Origin: Larimichthys crocea
Taxonomy: Eukaryota > Chordata > Actinopteri > Sciaenidae
DNA length: 64,000 nucleotides
Assembly (NCBI RefSeq): GCF_000972845.2
Contig: NC_040032.1
Location: forward strand, 12,532,002-12,596,001
Reading direction: 5' to 3'
The position numbers and the translations under genes were made by a program. The notes beneath the pieces were generated by a model. The model worked only from the letters and a program-made list of their open reading frames with translations, searched no databases and was not told the origin of the DNA. Every line of letters starts with the position of its first letter. Position 1 is the stretch's first letter. This document shows, piece by piece, positions 36,252 through 62,990 of the stretch.

Positions 36252-39200
36252 CTGCAGAGACAAGGTGAAGGACAACACGCTCAGAGCTGGTGTATATTTT
36301 AATGCAATATGAGGTCTATTGATCTAAAACATGATAATATCTGGGCTGACGTGCGTGTCTGAGTGGTTGCATCAGAGAGGGCGATATCTCTGGCTATGTT
36401 TGACTTCATATTACTTGTGTGCACTGAGATTTTCTTTGCCAACTGTAGATTGATTAGATGCTTTTGCCATAAAATAGCAGCTGGTTGGGATCTACATGAG
36501 CATAGATCTTTGATTTCATATATACTGCAGGTGATAATCGACCCAATTGCACAGAATCAAAAGACTAATTCAGTCCAGAGTCAAGGTAACTGCATACTGC
36601 ACCCTCATAGATGGACAAAGCTGTTCACTCACCTACTGTATTGATGGGTTTTCTGTAAGGCATGAGACCAAAGGAGTACTGGAAGATGCCACGAGCGTGG
36701 AAGAGAGGCAGGGAGATACCCATGACGCTCTGCAGCCGTTCCTGTGTAGATCGAAGCCAGGTTCCTCTCGGGTTTCCCACTTGATCGTACACTTCATTCT
36801 CTCCGAAGGAGAAGACTGGCACCAGGTGAGCGCTACGAAAAGACGAAAAAGGGTGTTTGACTATTTGTTAATACATTTGAAATATTTGCACCGTTTTTAA
36901 ATTGATCTCGTAACGAAGTCGGCCGACGTGCTTTCCCCGAAAATTCCATGTCAGGCACTTGAATAAGCCTCTGTTTCAAAAGGCCACGCTGAAACTAACA
37001 GATTGACATGATCCTTTCAAGCAGCCACAAGACCTCGGCAAATTAGCTGAATAAAAAGAAAACCTTCTGCTGCAGGGCTCTCTCCCTCTCTTGCTCTTAC
37101 CCGTGCTCCATTGCCATTTTGATGAAGCCTTTCTTATTGGCCAAGAGTACATCGTAGCCCCCTGGGTGGGCATCAAGGGCCTCTGGAGCCCCACCGACTG
37201 CTATCACAACAGCGTTACCACCACCTCTTTTTCGGAGGTGATAGCTGGCGCTCTTTTTATCTGAAGGAATCAGACCTGCAGTGTAACAGAAAATAATCAA
37301 ATAATACCTTAAATTATACTATATTTGGACTAGAACAAAGAATTGGCAAGCTGATCGAGTTTGATTCAAATGTCTCTGGCCCAAACCTGCGCACATGATG
37401 TAGTCTCTGAAGAATGGGGCTCTGAACCAAAGGGGCAACATGAGCAGACAGGTGGTGAGGCCAGGAAATAGCTGTTTGAAGCCCGTAGAATAGGTGCAGA
37501 AGTTAGTAAAGGCTCCTGCCACCAGCACACCGTGGGGATGGAAACCCATGACGTAGTTATGCCTGGGATCCAGGTCGGCTGTCTTCACCAACTAGGAGAA
37601 AGAAAAGACAAGAACGATGTGCAAATCATTGAACGTCTGCACATTTCTGTGTTGGTTAATCGCGCGGAATAATTTTATTTCAGATCATCTGATTCTCCCT
37701 AACAGGACAGTGAGATATTACAGTGGCCCAGCTGGCTGCAAGCCCAAACATGTCCCTCGATATTCCAGTTTCAACACTGTCTTTGACCCTCTGAACCCTC
37801 TATCATCTCTCCTCTATGTGGCCTGTGCAAACTGTCCAAAACCGTTTGGAGCCAGCCAGCCTACTGTAAGATACGCTTCCCCTCAGTAACTCGCGTTCAC
37901 TGTGTTTAACTACAATTCTGAAGTACTTGAATATCTTTCATTTAGCATCTCAATCGATATTTTTGGACTCAGCATGGTCAGTTTTTTCCATCTTCGGGGT
38001 CGTGGTAGTTCAGTCCACAGGACTTGGCTTGGGAACTGAAGTGTGTGCTGGTTGAAGGTCAGCACAGGCCACAGTATGGAGCAAGAACTGGTAGCTGGAG
38101 AGCTGCCAGTTCACCTCATGGGCCCTCGAGGAAACTACCGAACGTAACTACGTTACGTGGCTGCCCATCACTTCACAATCCCTCAACATTTGCATGTCTA
38201 TAAGCCTTTAGTGGTTGTATTTTGAGACTATAAATGTTCCATTGGGGGGGATCAATGAAGTTAATCTTCTTGTCAAAACCAAACCTGGTACCTACCTGTA
38301 ACCTTGAACCTCTAACCTCAAGATGAGATGAGGGACGTTTTATAACCTTGATGTGATTATATCTGTTGTTTGTTGTCAGCATTTAGATTAGTTTCAGCTG
38401 CTATTTAAGTTATTTTAGGTTGTTACACAGGTTGTTTTTTAGCATATTTTGTACTACCAGTTGTGTATTGACAGTCTTTAACGCATCATTATTGCTGCCT
38501 GTCTTGGCTACGACTAGGGCTGCACAATTAATTAGAAATATTATAGCCAAATCACAAAAACTGCAATTTTTTGGGTAAAATTTGCAACAAAGCAACATTA
38601 TAAAGTACCGTAGCGCTGCAGAGATGCCACTGCCCACAAATCTTGTTCTCGAGTTGTAATCATGATTTTAATTGTTTTTTCATCATTCACAGTTATTGTA
38701 AATCCTTTTATAATCCTAATATCTGTCAAAAGAATCACAGTCTGTTTGTTTTTTTACCATATCGTGCAGCCCTAGTTAGGACACTTTGGTTAAACTGTTA
38801 TACAAATTGGTGTGAGGCTGATATTTACTGAGGGACGAGCTACAGAGAGGTCTGGTATGGTCACTTCTTTCTAACTCCACATCCCACCTTTTTTAATTTT
38901 CAAACTTGTTGTCTTCAGCCCCAGCGAACACTGACTCGAGTGACATCACTTAAGGACATTTATCGGATTTCACACAGCGCCATCTAGAGACAGGCTTTGT
39001 TCAACTGTTATCACAGATGACGCAGCACTCCCTAACACCTGGAAACAGATCTTAACGTCTAAAATCAATGTGAGTTTCCCTTAAGAACTTTACATATTAG
39101 TTTGTAGTATTGTGATTGAGCAGGTACTGATTGATTTGAGAGTCCTTAGATCACTTACAGAGGTGATAAATTTATCTAAAATTCAAGATAAACTTTGAGG

Positions 39201-42200
39201 ACTGGTGTTGACTCACTCGTACTCCATTTGTTTGTCACTGGGCAGGAGCTCAGAGAAGAGATGCTTTAATGTTTGCACTTAACTCGGATTATTCTTCTCT
39301 TTGCCAGGTGAAGCGATTTCAGTGTTAGACAAACTATTTGACATGTGTTCAATTCCTTGAAAAATGTATCCTCGGAAATAATTGTTATGGATTAGATAAC
39401 ATATCTCTCCCGTGGAGCGTTGCCTCTACCCGCCCGGAGCGGAGGAGATAGCGAGAGGCCCCAAAGTTTATTGTCAAGAGTAAAGAGTCGCTTGCCATGT
39501 GCTGTAGTTTGTTTTGCAGCCTATAGCCGAGTATTGTGGACCAAATCTGCTCCCTTCACTGTTTGTATCGCTGTGCGAGATTAGTATCTCAAGGCCTCGC
39601 AGCTCTGAGGGCAACATCACGCCCACATTAGCCATGCTATCTTTCTCAGGGACAAACAGGCAGCTTCATTTCATCCACTTTGATTCTATTTTTACTCTGA
39701 CTTTGACTTTTTGTGACTAAATTCCCCCAACACTGATGCAGCAACCTTCTTAGAGCTTCGGTTAAATATTCTCTTGCAGCTGATTTCTTGTTTTAAAAAA
39801 AACTCAGTCTGAACTGGTTTATACTGGAGGAGCTTCCCTGACCTTCACAGAGGTGGTATGTTATTTTGTGTCCACTCTATTTGTACTGTGGGTACCTGCT
39901 GCTGGTGCCCCTTAGTTCACAGTTAATGATTGGCTCCAGTTCCCCTAATGAGGACTGTTTATAAACAAAATCTCCACTGACGACCTTCTCCTATAGTCCT
40001 ACTGCAAGGTCATGACCACCCAATTATCTCTACTGCTTTTGTCCTTGTCCAAGTTTTTTTAGGTTTAGTCAATAAAGTTGTGTTATTTTGGTGTGATTCC
40101 AGTGTAGACTGTAGGCAGAGGTAAAGCACTTACATACATATATATATAAATAACATCAAATCATGACAAAAGTTATCCCATAAATTCAAATTGACTGGGC
40201 CTTGGTGCTCCTGCTGGAGGGAGTGTGGACGTGTCCTCATACAGTATTAAACCTTTCTGGAAAGAAGTGAGCCTTCTATTTTACCTTGACGTTCCTGGGA
40301 TACTTGAAAATCATTTCACAGTTACAGATAAACCCTCTTACCATCACCCCTCTCATTAGTGCAATTAACTCTATTCAGAGGTTATCGTGGAGACAATGAG
40401 TTTCACTTTTCAAATTCAAAAAGAGATGGGGGGATGAATACTGGGAAAATTTAATTGTTAGAACTATTTAGACCATCGACCATTGTACGCTGTTTGTTTG
40501 ATTCCTCATAACAGGGTGTATAGTACCAGTCTGGGTAGTTGTGGATCCCACAACACCAGAAACTGTCTCTGGGCATTGCTGTTGGTCGAACAGTTACACA
40601 GTTCACAGTGGGTTATGTGCTATGACTATTGCTTGGCCAGGCTGGAGCCAGACTAGCTGTTTCCAATCCCTTAATGCTAATTCAGCAGCTTTAGTAAGTG
40701 GACAATGACAAAGTGGTCATGAGTGTGACTCGCTTGACATTTTGTATATTTCTTTCTTGTGTAAATCGTCACTGAATGGATTTATTTGTTTCATAAAGTG
40801 TCGAAACTTGTAGAGGATTGTGCGGCCTTGGCAGAGTCTAGTCTAGTTTAGTTTGACGTTGCACCATCATCATCGTCCTGTCGAAGTGTGTCAGGAACAC
40901 ACGCATCAGCTGCTGAGATTTTAGTCTGAGCTGATGATGCCGTGATTAGAGACGGTGGGGAAAAGACACACCAATGAAACTAATTGGGCTCTTTAGAGGA
41001 CACTGCTCCTCTTTAGCCCTAAACTGAGTCTTTGTTTCAGTCTTAACGTGGCATTTAGTCAGATGATACTGAAAATGATTCACTGTGTTTGCATAACGAT
41101 ATGTGTGATCAGAGAAAAACCAGGGAAGTTTAGAGGTTTTTGTTCTTGGAAATGACTTAAATTGTTTTCATCTTCACAGAAATGAAACATTTCTAGTCTG
41201 CTATTTGTGTCTGCATCAGCTCTTGAATAACTTTAATACTTTTTATTGTTTTATTGTTATTTAAAACAGTCTAATTATTATTCAGTTTGTTCACTTGTCA
41301 CTGTTATTGTCGTCTTATTGCTTCGGTACCGGTCTTCTCCTGGCTTTTATTTTTATATGGTTCTGTTTTTATGGTGCTCACTGCTGTAACCGCCTTATCG
41401 CACTTGGTCTTGGGACACTTGGTAACTCCTTCAGATTACATTACATTGCCTGCAGCATATATTGAATTATTATGGACCATTTTTTTTTGGTTTTATAGCT
41501 CATATATTTCTTAGAGCTGGCTATAAAGCCATTATTTAAATGTGCATAAAGTATGATGATGATGATAGTAGCAGCAGTCAGATTCATATTTCTGTATTTT
41601 AATATTCAACAACATTTCTACGTCTCAAAATGGTGTTTTCTAATCTTAAAATAATGTGTAAAATGCATATAGATTACTAGATTACTTCATATAGTTCAAT
41701 TTAACAGGCCAATATGGACTACTGTGTTATTATTTATGGCTATAATGGCTTTAATGGAGACATGACTTACTTAATGCGCAAAGAAACAACAAATTTTCTT
41801 TAAAAAAACATATTTAAACTCAGTTTTCCTGCTCCCAAATGTTGCTTTCTATTGAAAAAGGGAGCTTGTGTGCGTGACAAGCTTTTATATATACACACCA
41901 TCATCATAAAATAGATTATGTAATATATGTACAAAAATGTTTTTGCAGCTATCTTTAAAGTATTGCATGCAGATCTATTTTTAAAACGCTGTTGAACCTG
42001 TTGTTTTATCAGCACAGTCCAAAGTATGAGTCTTGCTCGGGGGCAGGATGTATGTCCATGTAATGTGGTGGATGTTTGTCAACAGGGGAACTCTTTGGAA
42101 GATGTTCTCTCCTATTTTTCATGGGGGGAAAATGGCAACATCAAACACTGCTGTTGACTTTGATATGAAATATTACGCTTTCCGTGATCAAAGTGTGTGA

Positions 42201-44937
42201 TCAAATTGACCTCAGGTCATGTATGCACTGTTCAGGCATGACCACAAGAGGGACGCCGTGAGCTGCAAGAGACAAGCTTGTACTGAAGAGACAGATTTTT
42301 ACATTTAAATCACTGATAACTAAAAGTTGTCTACCCTAGATCACTGGATAAAGTCATCCTCATGTTTGAAACTGCAATGGGTGGTGAGTCCATGGTTTGC
42401 AGACATGCCTAACAAACTGGTTATCAATAACATCCATCCTCCAGCCTCTGAACACTGACATATCTCTGGTTAGCAGTAGGGGAAATGATCTGTGAGGAGA
42501 TTAAAGAAGAGTTTGACATTTTGGGAAATGCCCTTTCTTGCAGAGCGTTAGATGAGATCAAGATGAATCTTTTCTCTAAACATGAAGCTGGAACGAGGAG
42601 GTTGATGCCTTAAACTGGAAGCAGGAGGAAAACAAAATCTTCCCACCAGCACCTCTGAAGTCTGCTAATGAACACATTATATTTAAAAAATTGCTTGATC
42701 TGGACAAAAATCAAAATGAGTTGTGGTTTCACACGCCACTGTGCACCTTGTGTCACCTTGTCGTGACCCTGATGTTGCAACTGTAGGAAAGTCCAGCTTC
42801 ATATTTAACTGACTGATATGGGAGTGGTAGTGTAGTATTTCGGAGTCCATAAGTCAAGTATTGATGCTTGTGTCGTCTGTAGTACTGTGTTTAATCAGAC
42901 AACAACAAGGTTTGCTGTAGGATCTGGGGAGCCTATGTGTATATATATAAAGTACATGACCATATGGAACATAGGGAAGTCCATCCATCAGTGGAATTTC
43001 TGCTGCCAAGGACAGAGATAAGATGTATGTAGCTGGAGGTCAAAGATTAGCTATAAAGAACATGCAGATGTTTTGATGCCCTGTGCTCTGACCTGCACAC
43101 CTCACCTCACATCTGGCTGCTGTTTAATGGCTGCGATGTACGGTATCACCATCTAAAAGCTCTCACCTTGACCGGGAAGTAATCCCGCATGTAATCCCAA
43201 AGTTTGAGGCCACACAAGAAAGGCACCCGGCGGCCTCCGCGGGAAGGAGTGTCATAGTCAAAGAACCACCAGACAGCGTACAGCACGCTGATCAGCCAGA
43301 AGCGTGTGAAGAGCAGATAAAAAAACAGGAGGATGCAGGTGGGTGCTGAGGAGAGAGAGGGGGAAAAAATCACATGCAGCAGCTTCAGGGCAGCGGGGCA
43401 CATACTGTAAATAAGTGCGTTACATAACCATCCATAACAAAAACGCATGACATGTTATATGAATGCTTACGAGGAAATCATGTGTGTGTTTAGCCAGTTT
43501 ATGAATAGGGGATGTCTGCTCTGCATCAGGGGCATCCTGTCCTCCTGGACTTGACATCATAAGTGGTTTTGGTGGTTACTGATAGCAGAGCGATGCTGTG
43601 GGAGAATGCGCTTGTTTGATGTCAATACAATTTAATATTTCACTACGACGGACAAAGAGTTCTTATGTGCACTCTCCCTCTGCTGTGGATGTGAATCACT
43701 GGTGTTCTCTCTTCTGGCTGCTGATGTTTTGGAGTGTTTTATAACCTTGATGTGATTATATCTTTGTTGTTTGTTGTCAGCATTTAGATTGTTTCAGCTG
43801 CTATTTAAGTTATTTTAGGTTGTTACACACGTTGTTTTTTAGCATATTTTGTACTCCCAGTTGTGTATTGACAGTCTTTAACGCATCATTATTGCTGCCT
43901 GTCTTGGCTATGACTAGGGCTGCACAATTAATTCGAAATATTATAGCCAAATCACAAAAGCTGCTATTTTTTTTTTGATGAGGTAAAACGTACAACAAAG
44001 CAACACTATAAAGTACCGTAGCGCTGCAGAGATACCACTGCACACAAATCTTGTTCTCGAGTTGTAAGAAAACAAATCATCATGATTTTAATTGTTTTTT
44101 CATCATTCACAGTTATTGTAAATCCTTTTATAATCCTAATATCTGTCAAAAGAATCACAGTTTGTTTTTTACCATATCGTGCAGCCCTAGTTAAAACACT
44201 TTGGTTAAACTGTTATACAAATTGGTGTGAGGCTGATATTTACTGTCACAATCATCAATCAGCTACCAACTAACGACAAGCTGACTACACAGGACACACC
44301 CCCCAACACCTCGAGCTTCGCTGTAACACCTGAACACCTGCTGAGACTGAGAGTCTGTGATAAGCAGCTGGTAAGCAAGCACCGAGGTCGAATGAGGAGA
44401 CATTTAAAAGCCTCAAGTGGTGCTCGTACAAACAACAACTAGAACTCACTGAAAAATAGAACGTGAGCATGAAAAAGTCATCTAACAATATGCACTTTTA
44501 TATATAATTCATAGTGTTAAATACATCCAGTTTGGAACATGGCAGAGCTGTAGGGTTTGATTTAATGTCATCAACCATTCATATATAACATTTTTCTTTC
44601 AGAGCTTAATCAACGCACGCTATACTCAGGCCATGTTTGACTTGGCTCCCCCTTCTGACTATCCAGCTGTTCATGTCACTTGTGACAACTCTTCTCTACC
44701 TTTAAATTCACTGAGACTTTACCCAAGAACAGCTAAGCCAACTTGTGTGAACACTAAGAAGCAAAGAATAACTGTAGGTTTGTTCTTCGTGAAGATCAAC
44801 ACTCTGTCATTTCCATTGGAGACATAAGAACATGCTTTCTTACCCAGGCCAAGGAAGGAGAAGACCCACTGCAGCACCGCCGCCGTCTGCAGCCTCCTGT
44901 GCAACGGCGTTTGCAGTGGGGCAAAATCGATCTTCAT
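36097..44937 (-). CDS. mogat2: 2-acylglycerol O-acyltransferase 2 (MOGAT2/MGAT2), six coding exons
   Basis: Exons from the start: 44937-44844, 43345-43167, 37591-37387, 37275-37101, 36832-36633, 36251-36097; 1008 bases, 335 residues plus stop, against 334 in human. All introns are GT-AG with matching phases. The enzyme acylates 2-monoacylglycerol with acyl-CoA to diacylglycerol in the ER, the main re-synthesis route for absorbed fat in the gut. The start [18 protein letters not shown] aligns with human MVEFAPLFMPWERRLQT and has AAAAC before ATG. Hydrophobic segments lie at about residues 20-57; DYFP is near 86-89; the catalytic FHPHG has HPHG at 109-112; [17 protein letters not shown] and [20 protein letters not shown] follow. 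Placement beside dgat2 and map6 favours mogat2 over mogat3 or other relatives. No ER-retrieval signal is obvious at the C-terminus (HLNFV). Confidence 0.95.
36252..36632. other. mogat2 intron 5
   Basis: 381 bases with no recognisable feature. Confidence 0.55.
36633..36832 (-). CDS. mogat2: mogat2 coding exon 5
   Basis: 200 bases, one codon shorter than dgat2 exon 7. Encodes [40 protein letters not shown] and [10 protein letters not shown]. Acceptor TTCGTAG; donor GTAG|GTGAGT. Confidence 0.95.
37101..37275 (-). CDS. mogat2: mogat2 coding exon 4
   Basis: 175 bases encoding [40 protein letters not shown] and [12 protein letters not shown]. Acceptor CTGCAG; donor CACGG|GTAAGA. Confidence 0.96.
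37387..37591 (-). CDS. mogat2: mogat2 coding exon 3 (HPHG catalytic motif)
   Basis: 205 bases beginning [20 protein letters not shown], then [18 protein letters not shown] and [16 protein letters not shown]. Acceptor TCCTAG; donor GCAG|GTTTGG, a weak donor. Confidence 0.96.
37592..43166. other. mogat2 intron 2, 5.6 kb
   Basis: Largest mogat2 intron. It holds one copy of a 0.5 kb repeat at 38337-38830 whose partner is in intron 1. Otherwise no exon or element is recognised. Confidence 0.5.
38337..38830 (+). mobile_element. Dispersed 0.5 kb repeat, copy 1, containing a TAGGGCTGCAC inverted-repeat element
   Basis: Nearly identical to 43736-44245, from GTTTTATAACCTTGATGTGA to GAGGCTGATATTTACTG. 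Inside, CTAGGGCTGCACAATTAAT (near 38515) and ATCGTGCAGCCCTAG (near 38761) form inverted ends of a hAT-like MITE. The whole copy is flanked by the 8-base direct repeat TGAGGGAC (38329-38336 and 38823-38830 or so), which suggests transposition of the larger unit. Confidence 0.7.
43167..43345 (-). CDS. mogat2: mogat2 coding exon 2
   Basis: 179 bases encoding [36 protein letters not shown] and [11 protein letters not shown]. One exon here covers what dgat2 splits between exons 3 and 4. Acceptor CTCCTCAG; donor AAG|GTGAGA. Confidence 0.95.
43346..44843. other. mogat2 intron 1
   Basis: 1.5 kb, one third of it occupied by copy 2 of the dispersed repeat; nothing else recognised. Confidence 0.5.
43736..44245 (+). 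mobile_element. Dispersed 0.5 kb repeat, copy 2
   Basis: Same orientation as copy 1, 5.4 kb away, with only scattered substitutions and short indels. The internal CTAGGGCTGCACAATTAAT end is at about 43914. No matching flanking duplication is seen. Confidence 0.7.
44844..44937 (-). CDS. mogat2: mogat2 coding exon 1
   Basis: 94 bases encoding [20 protein letters not shown] then [11 protein letters not shown], ending in phase 1. Donor CCTGG|GTAAGA. Confidence 0.94.
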
Positions 44938-60460
<15,523 letters not shown>

Positions 60461-60492
60461 AAATCATTTAGCACTACTTCTCTTTTTGTTTC

Positions 60493-60514
60493 TTTTTTTT
60501 TTTTTTTTTTTTTT
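60493..60514. repeat. Poly(T) run
   Basis: 22 consecutive T shortly after the map6 stop. Confidence 0.8.
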
Positions 60515-62414
60515 GGTGGGGGGGCGGAACAAACACAGAGGCTGCAAAATTAATTCTCATCTTTTATTCTCATCTTTCTTTCCCTCTGTGTCCTCCTCCT
60601 CCTCCTCTCTCTATGTTCTCCTCCTCTTTGTTCTCCACTCCGTTCTTCTCCTCCTGTCCTCTTTCACTACCTCTTGGCTACGTTTGTACAATAACAATAA
60701 TAAAATAAGATGTCGGGGAGGGCGGGGGGGGGTTTAGACATGACATGTCATCGCTCCTCCCACCTCACGCTATGTTCGATCTCTATAGTAACGAGTGGGC
60801 GGGAGCATCTGCCTACGCCGCCATTTGATGCCGCTACCCACCACCACCGCCACCACCACCACCCCCATCCCACCCCACTATGCTCACCTCCATCTCCGAG
60901 GTTGCCATGGCTACTGGCTGCCTGACTAGCCAATGGATGGCTCTTGCTGCATGGGCGCACTGACAAGCAAATCTGAAGAGTTGGCTTTGATCAACCGAGC
61001 AGATTGCTTTGTCGAGTTTATCAAGGATTTTTTTTTTTCTCCCCCCCTTTTTTTTTTTGAGATCAAATTTGCCGTTTGGATTTCGTTTCTACGCTTGCTA
61101 AATTAAAATGAAAAATCTTTGATAAATGTCCCGCTTGGTCGGTCATGAGTGTCTGATCCATGACTTGTTTTTGTACCTGCTCTGTCATCTTTTTGCTACT
61201 GTTCTCTGTTCATGGTTTGAGCTCACAGGGCTTAAAGTCTGTGTGTTGGCTTATATCATATAACACTTTGTTAAATGTGATTTTGTTATTTAATGTCTCA
61301 TTTTTAAACTGTTTGTAACTGTTACCTTAAAGAGAAACGCCCTGTTCTCCCATTCAGCATTCATGTGGCGATACTTTTTAATTCACTCTATTTTGTAACA
61401 CTCAATTTGTTGCCATCTAACCATCTGGGTCACACTTAAACTGATTATGCATTAAACACCAGTCATTTGCATAGCAGATGAGTACTCCGGGCTCAATTAG
61501 ATGCCGTGCACTCGTAACGGCATTTAAAACATTTCTCAGAATCAGAGAGGTGGATGAGTTCAGCGGAGCCGGAAAAAATGTTTGTGTCGTCTGCCGAGCA
61601 GCATGAAGCGCTGTCAATATCAACAGCCGTACATCAGAGTAATCACCCCCGACGTAGTCTTTATTAACGAGACTGCGAAATCTTCACGACAGTTATGCAG
61701 TCGCAGTAGCATGCACTCAAACACACGTTTAGGTTTTTTTGTTTTTTATTTAATGCACTCTAATGCTAAGGGTGACCATAACAAATGTGATTAAACTGCC
61801 ACTGGACGATGGCAGACGGCTCGTATTTCAGCTTAACGGCACTTTCCGCATCACCTTTAAAGAGGGAGCTGCACGGATTTATTCCAGAATAAAGCGTGAA
61901 CAGTTCACTGCCGCGAGTGACATTTGTTTACAGGGATTAAAGACGTCTCTTTCTAGATAATAACTCACCTGTTAATGCCATATTTTTATTTTAATACACC
62001 ACAATAAGGAGCACAGCGATGTTATAATAAGTGTAAATGCTTCTGTTGTTCATCACTCTCTGTTTCTGAAAGGTATGGTGTTGGTTTGAGGTTTTATATG
62101 TTTAAACTGTTTTGATTGAACGCTGATTTGCTTTGTCCGGCAAGTTCATCATGGTGGTGCCGCGGTTCAGAAGTTATCTATGGCAAAGCATACCAAAACA
62201 AGCTGTAAAAGACTCAGTGAGATGTGTTGAAGAAAAAAAAGGGAACATGAAGTAAGTTGTATTGTATCTGTTTATCTGTTCAAATTAATTATATCCTCCC
62301 TTGTGTATATATAGCTTATATCTGCTACACGTAAGCTGGGTCTGCACTCGATCCAAAGCATCCAGCTGCTTCAGCTCCAGCTGAGTCTTAGTATATATAC
62401 AGTATATATATATT

Positions 62415-62431
62415 TAGAGAGAGAGAGAGAC
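62415..62431. repeat. (GA)n run after (TA)n
   Basis: A short TATATA stretch followed by eight GA units. Confidence 0.7.
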
Positions 62432-62583
62432 TTCTTTTTTAAGTCTTTGGATTAGAAGAGCACTGTACGGTTTTGTCACCCATCTTTGTTGCTCCACCCC
62501 CCTCTACATACACCTCACTGCTCTCATTAGCCACTCAGCTCTTCACTGTACTGTTTATTTTATGTGGTGTCTGAGACGGCGAC

Positions 62584-62624
62584 CATCACCACCACCACCA
62601 CCGCCGCCGCCGCCACCACCATCA
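62584..62624. repeat. (CAC/CGC)n trinucleotide run
   Basis: ACC and GCC triplets for about 40 bases. It gives a polyproline open frame that is not a gene. Confidence 0.75.
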
Positions 62625-62907
62625 CCGGCCCCATCAGGGATGAGGGCCCGACTCATTAGCATTTTGCAGCCTTTGGTAGAGGGGCGGGCGAGGGGGGGGG
62701 CCCTTTGTCATGTAACACACAAGGGAGGGCGGGTGGGCTTGTAGGGGGGGCAGTAAATGTAAACGGTGCTTAGCACACCACACACCCTGTGCTATCGTTG
62801 TGATTATTAGGCAAATAAGGATAGAAAGTTTGGTAAAAAGAGAGTTATGTCTTGGGCAAAAAAACAAAAAACAAAACAAAAAAAATGACTGTGACGTGCT
62901 TGTGTTT

Positions 62908-62989
62908 CTATCTGCTTGCTCACGTTTAATGATGACAAATAAATGCATCTATCTGCTTGCTCACGTTTAATGATGACAAATAAATGCAA
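62908..62989 (+). repeat. Perfect 41-base tandem duplication carrying AATAAA
   Basis: Units 62908-62948 and 62949-62989 are identical (TCTATCTGCTTGCTCACG...ATAAATGCA). Each holds one AATAAA. Confidence 0.97.
62939..62985 (+). terminator. map6: Candidate duplicated map6 poly(A) signals
   Basis: AATAAA at 62939-62944 and 62980-62985, followed by an A-rich then T-rich stretch, a layout suited to cleavage and polyadenylation. Confidence 0.45.
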
Positions 62990-62990
62990 A

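Larger units (their letters stand above)
60461..62990 (+). other. map6: Probable map6 3'UTR
   Basis: No open frame of note follows the stop. The stretch includes a T-run (60493-60514), CCACC and TCC runs and ends at two AATAAA signals. That it is all 3'UTR is inferred from the absence of another gene. Confidence 0.45.

Noticed and set aside
62562..62744. Polyproline open frame
   Set aside because: Produced by the ACC/GCC triplet run; no coding context.
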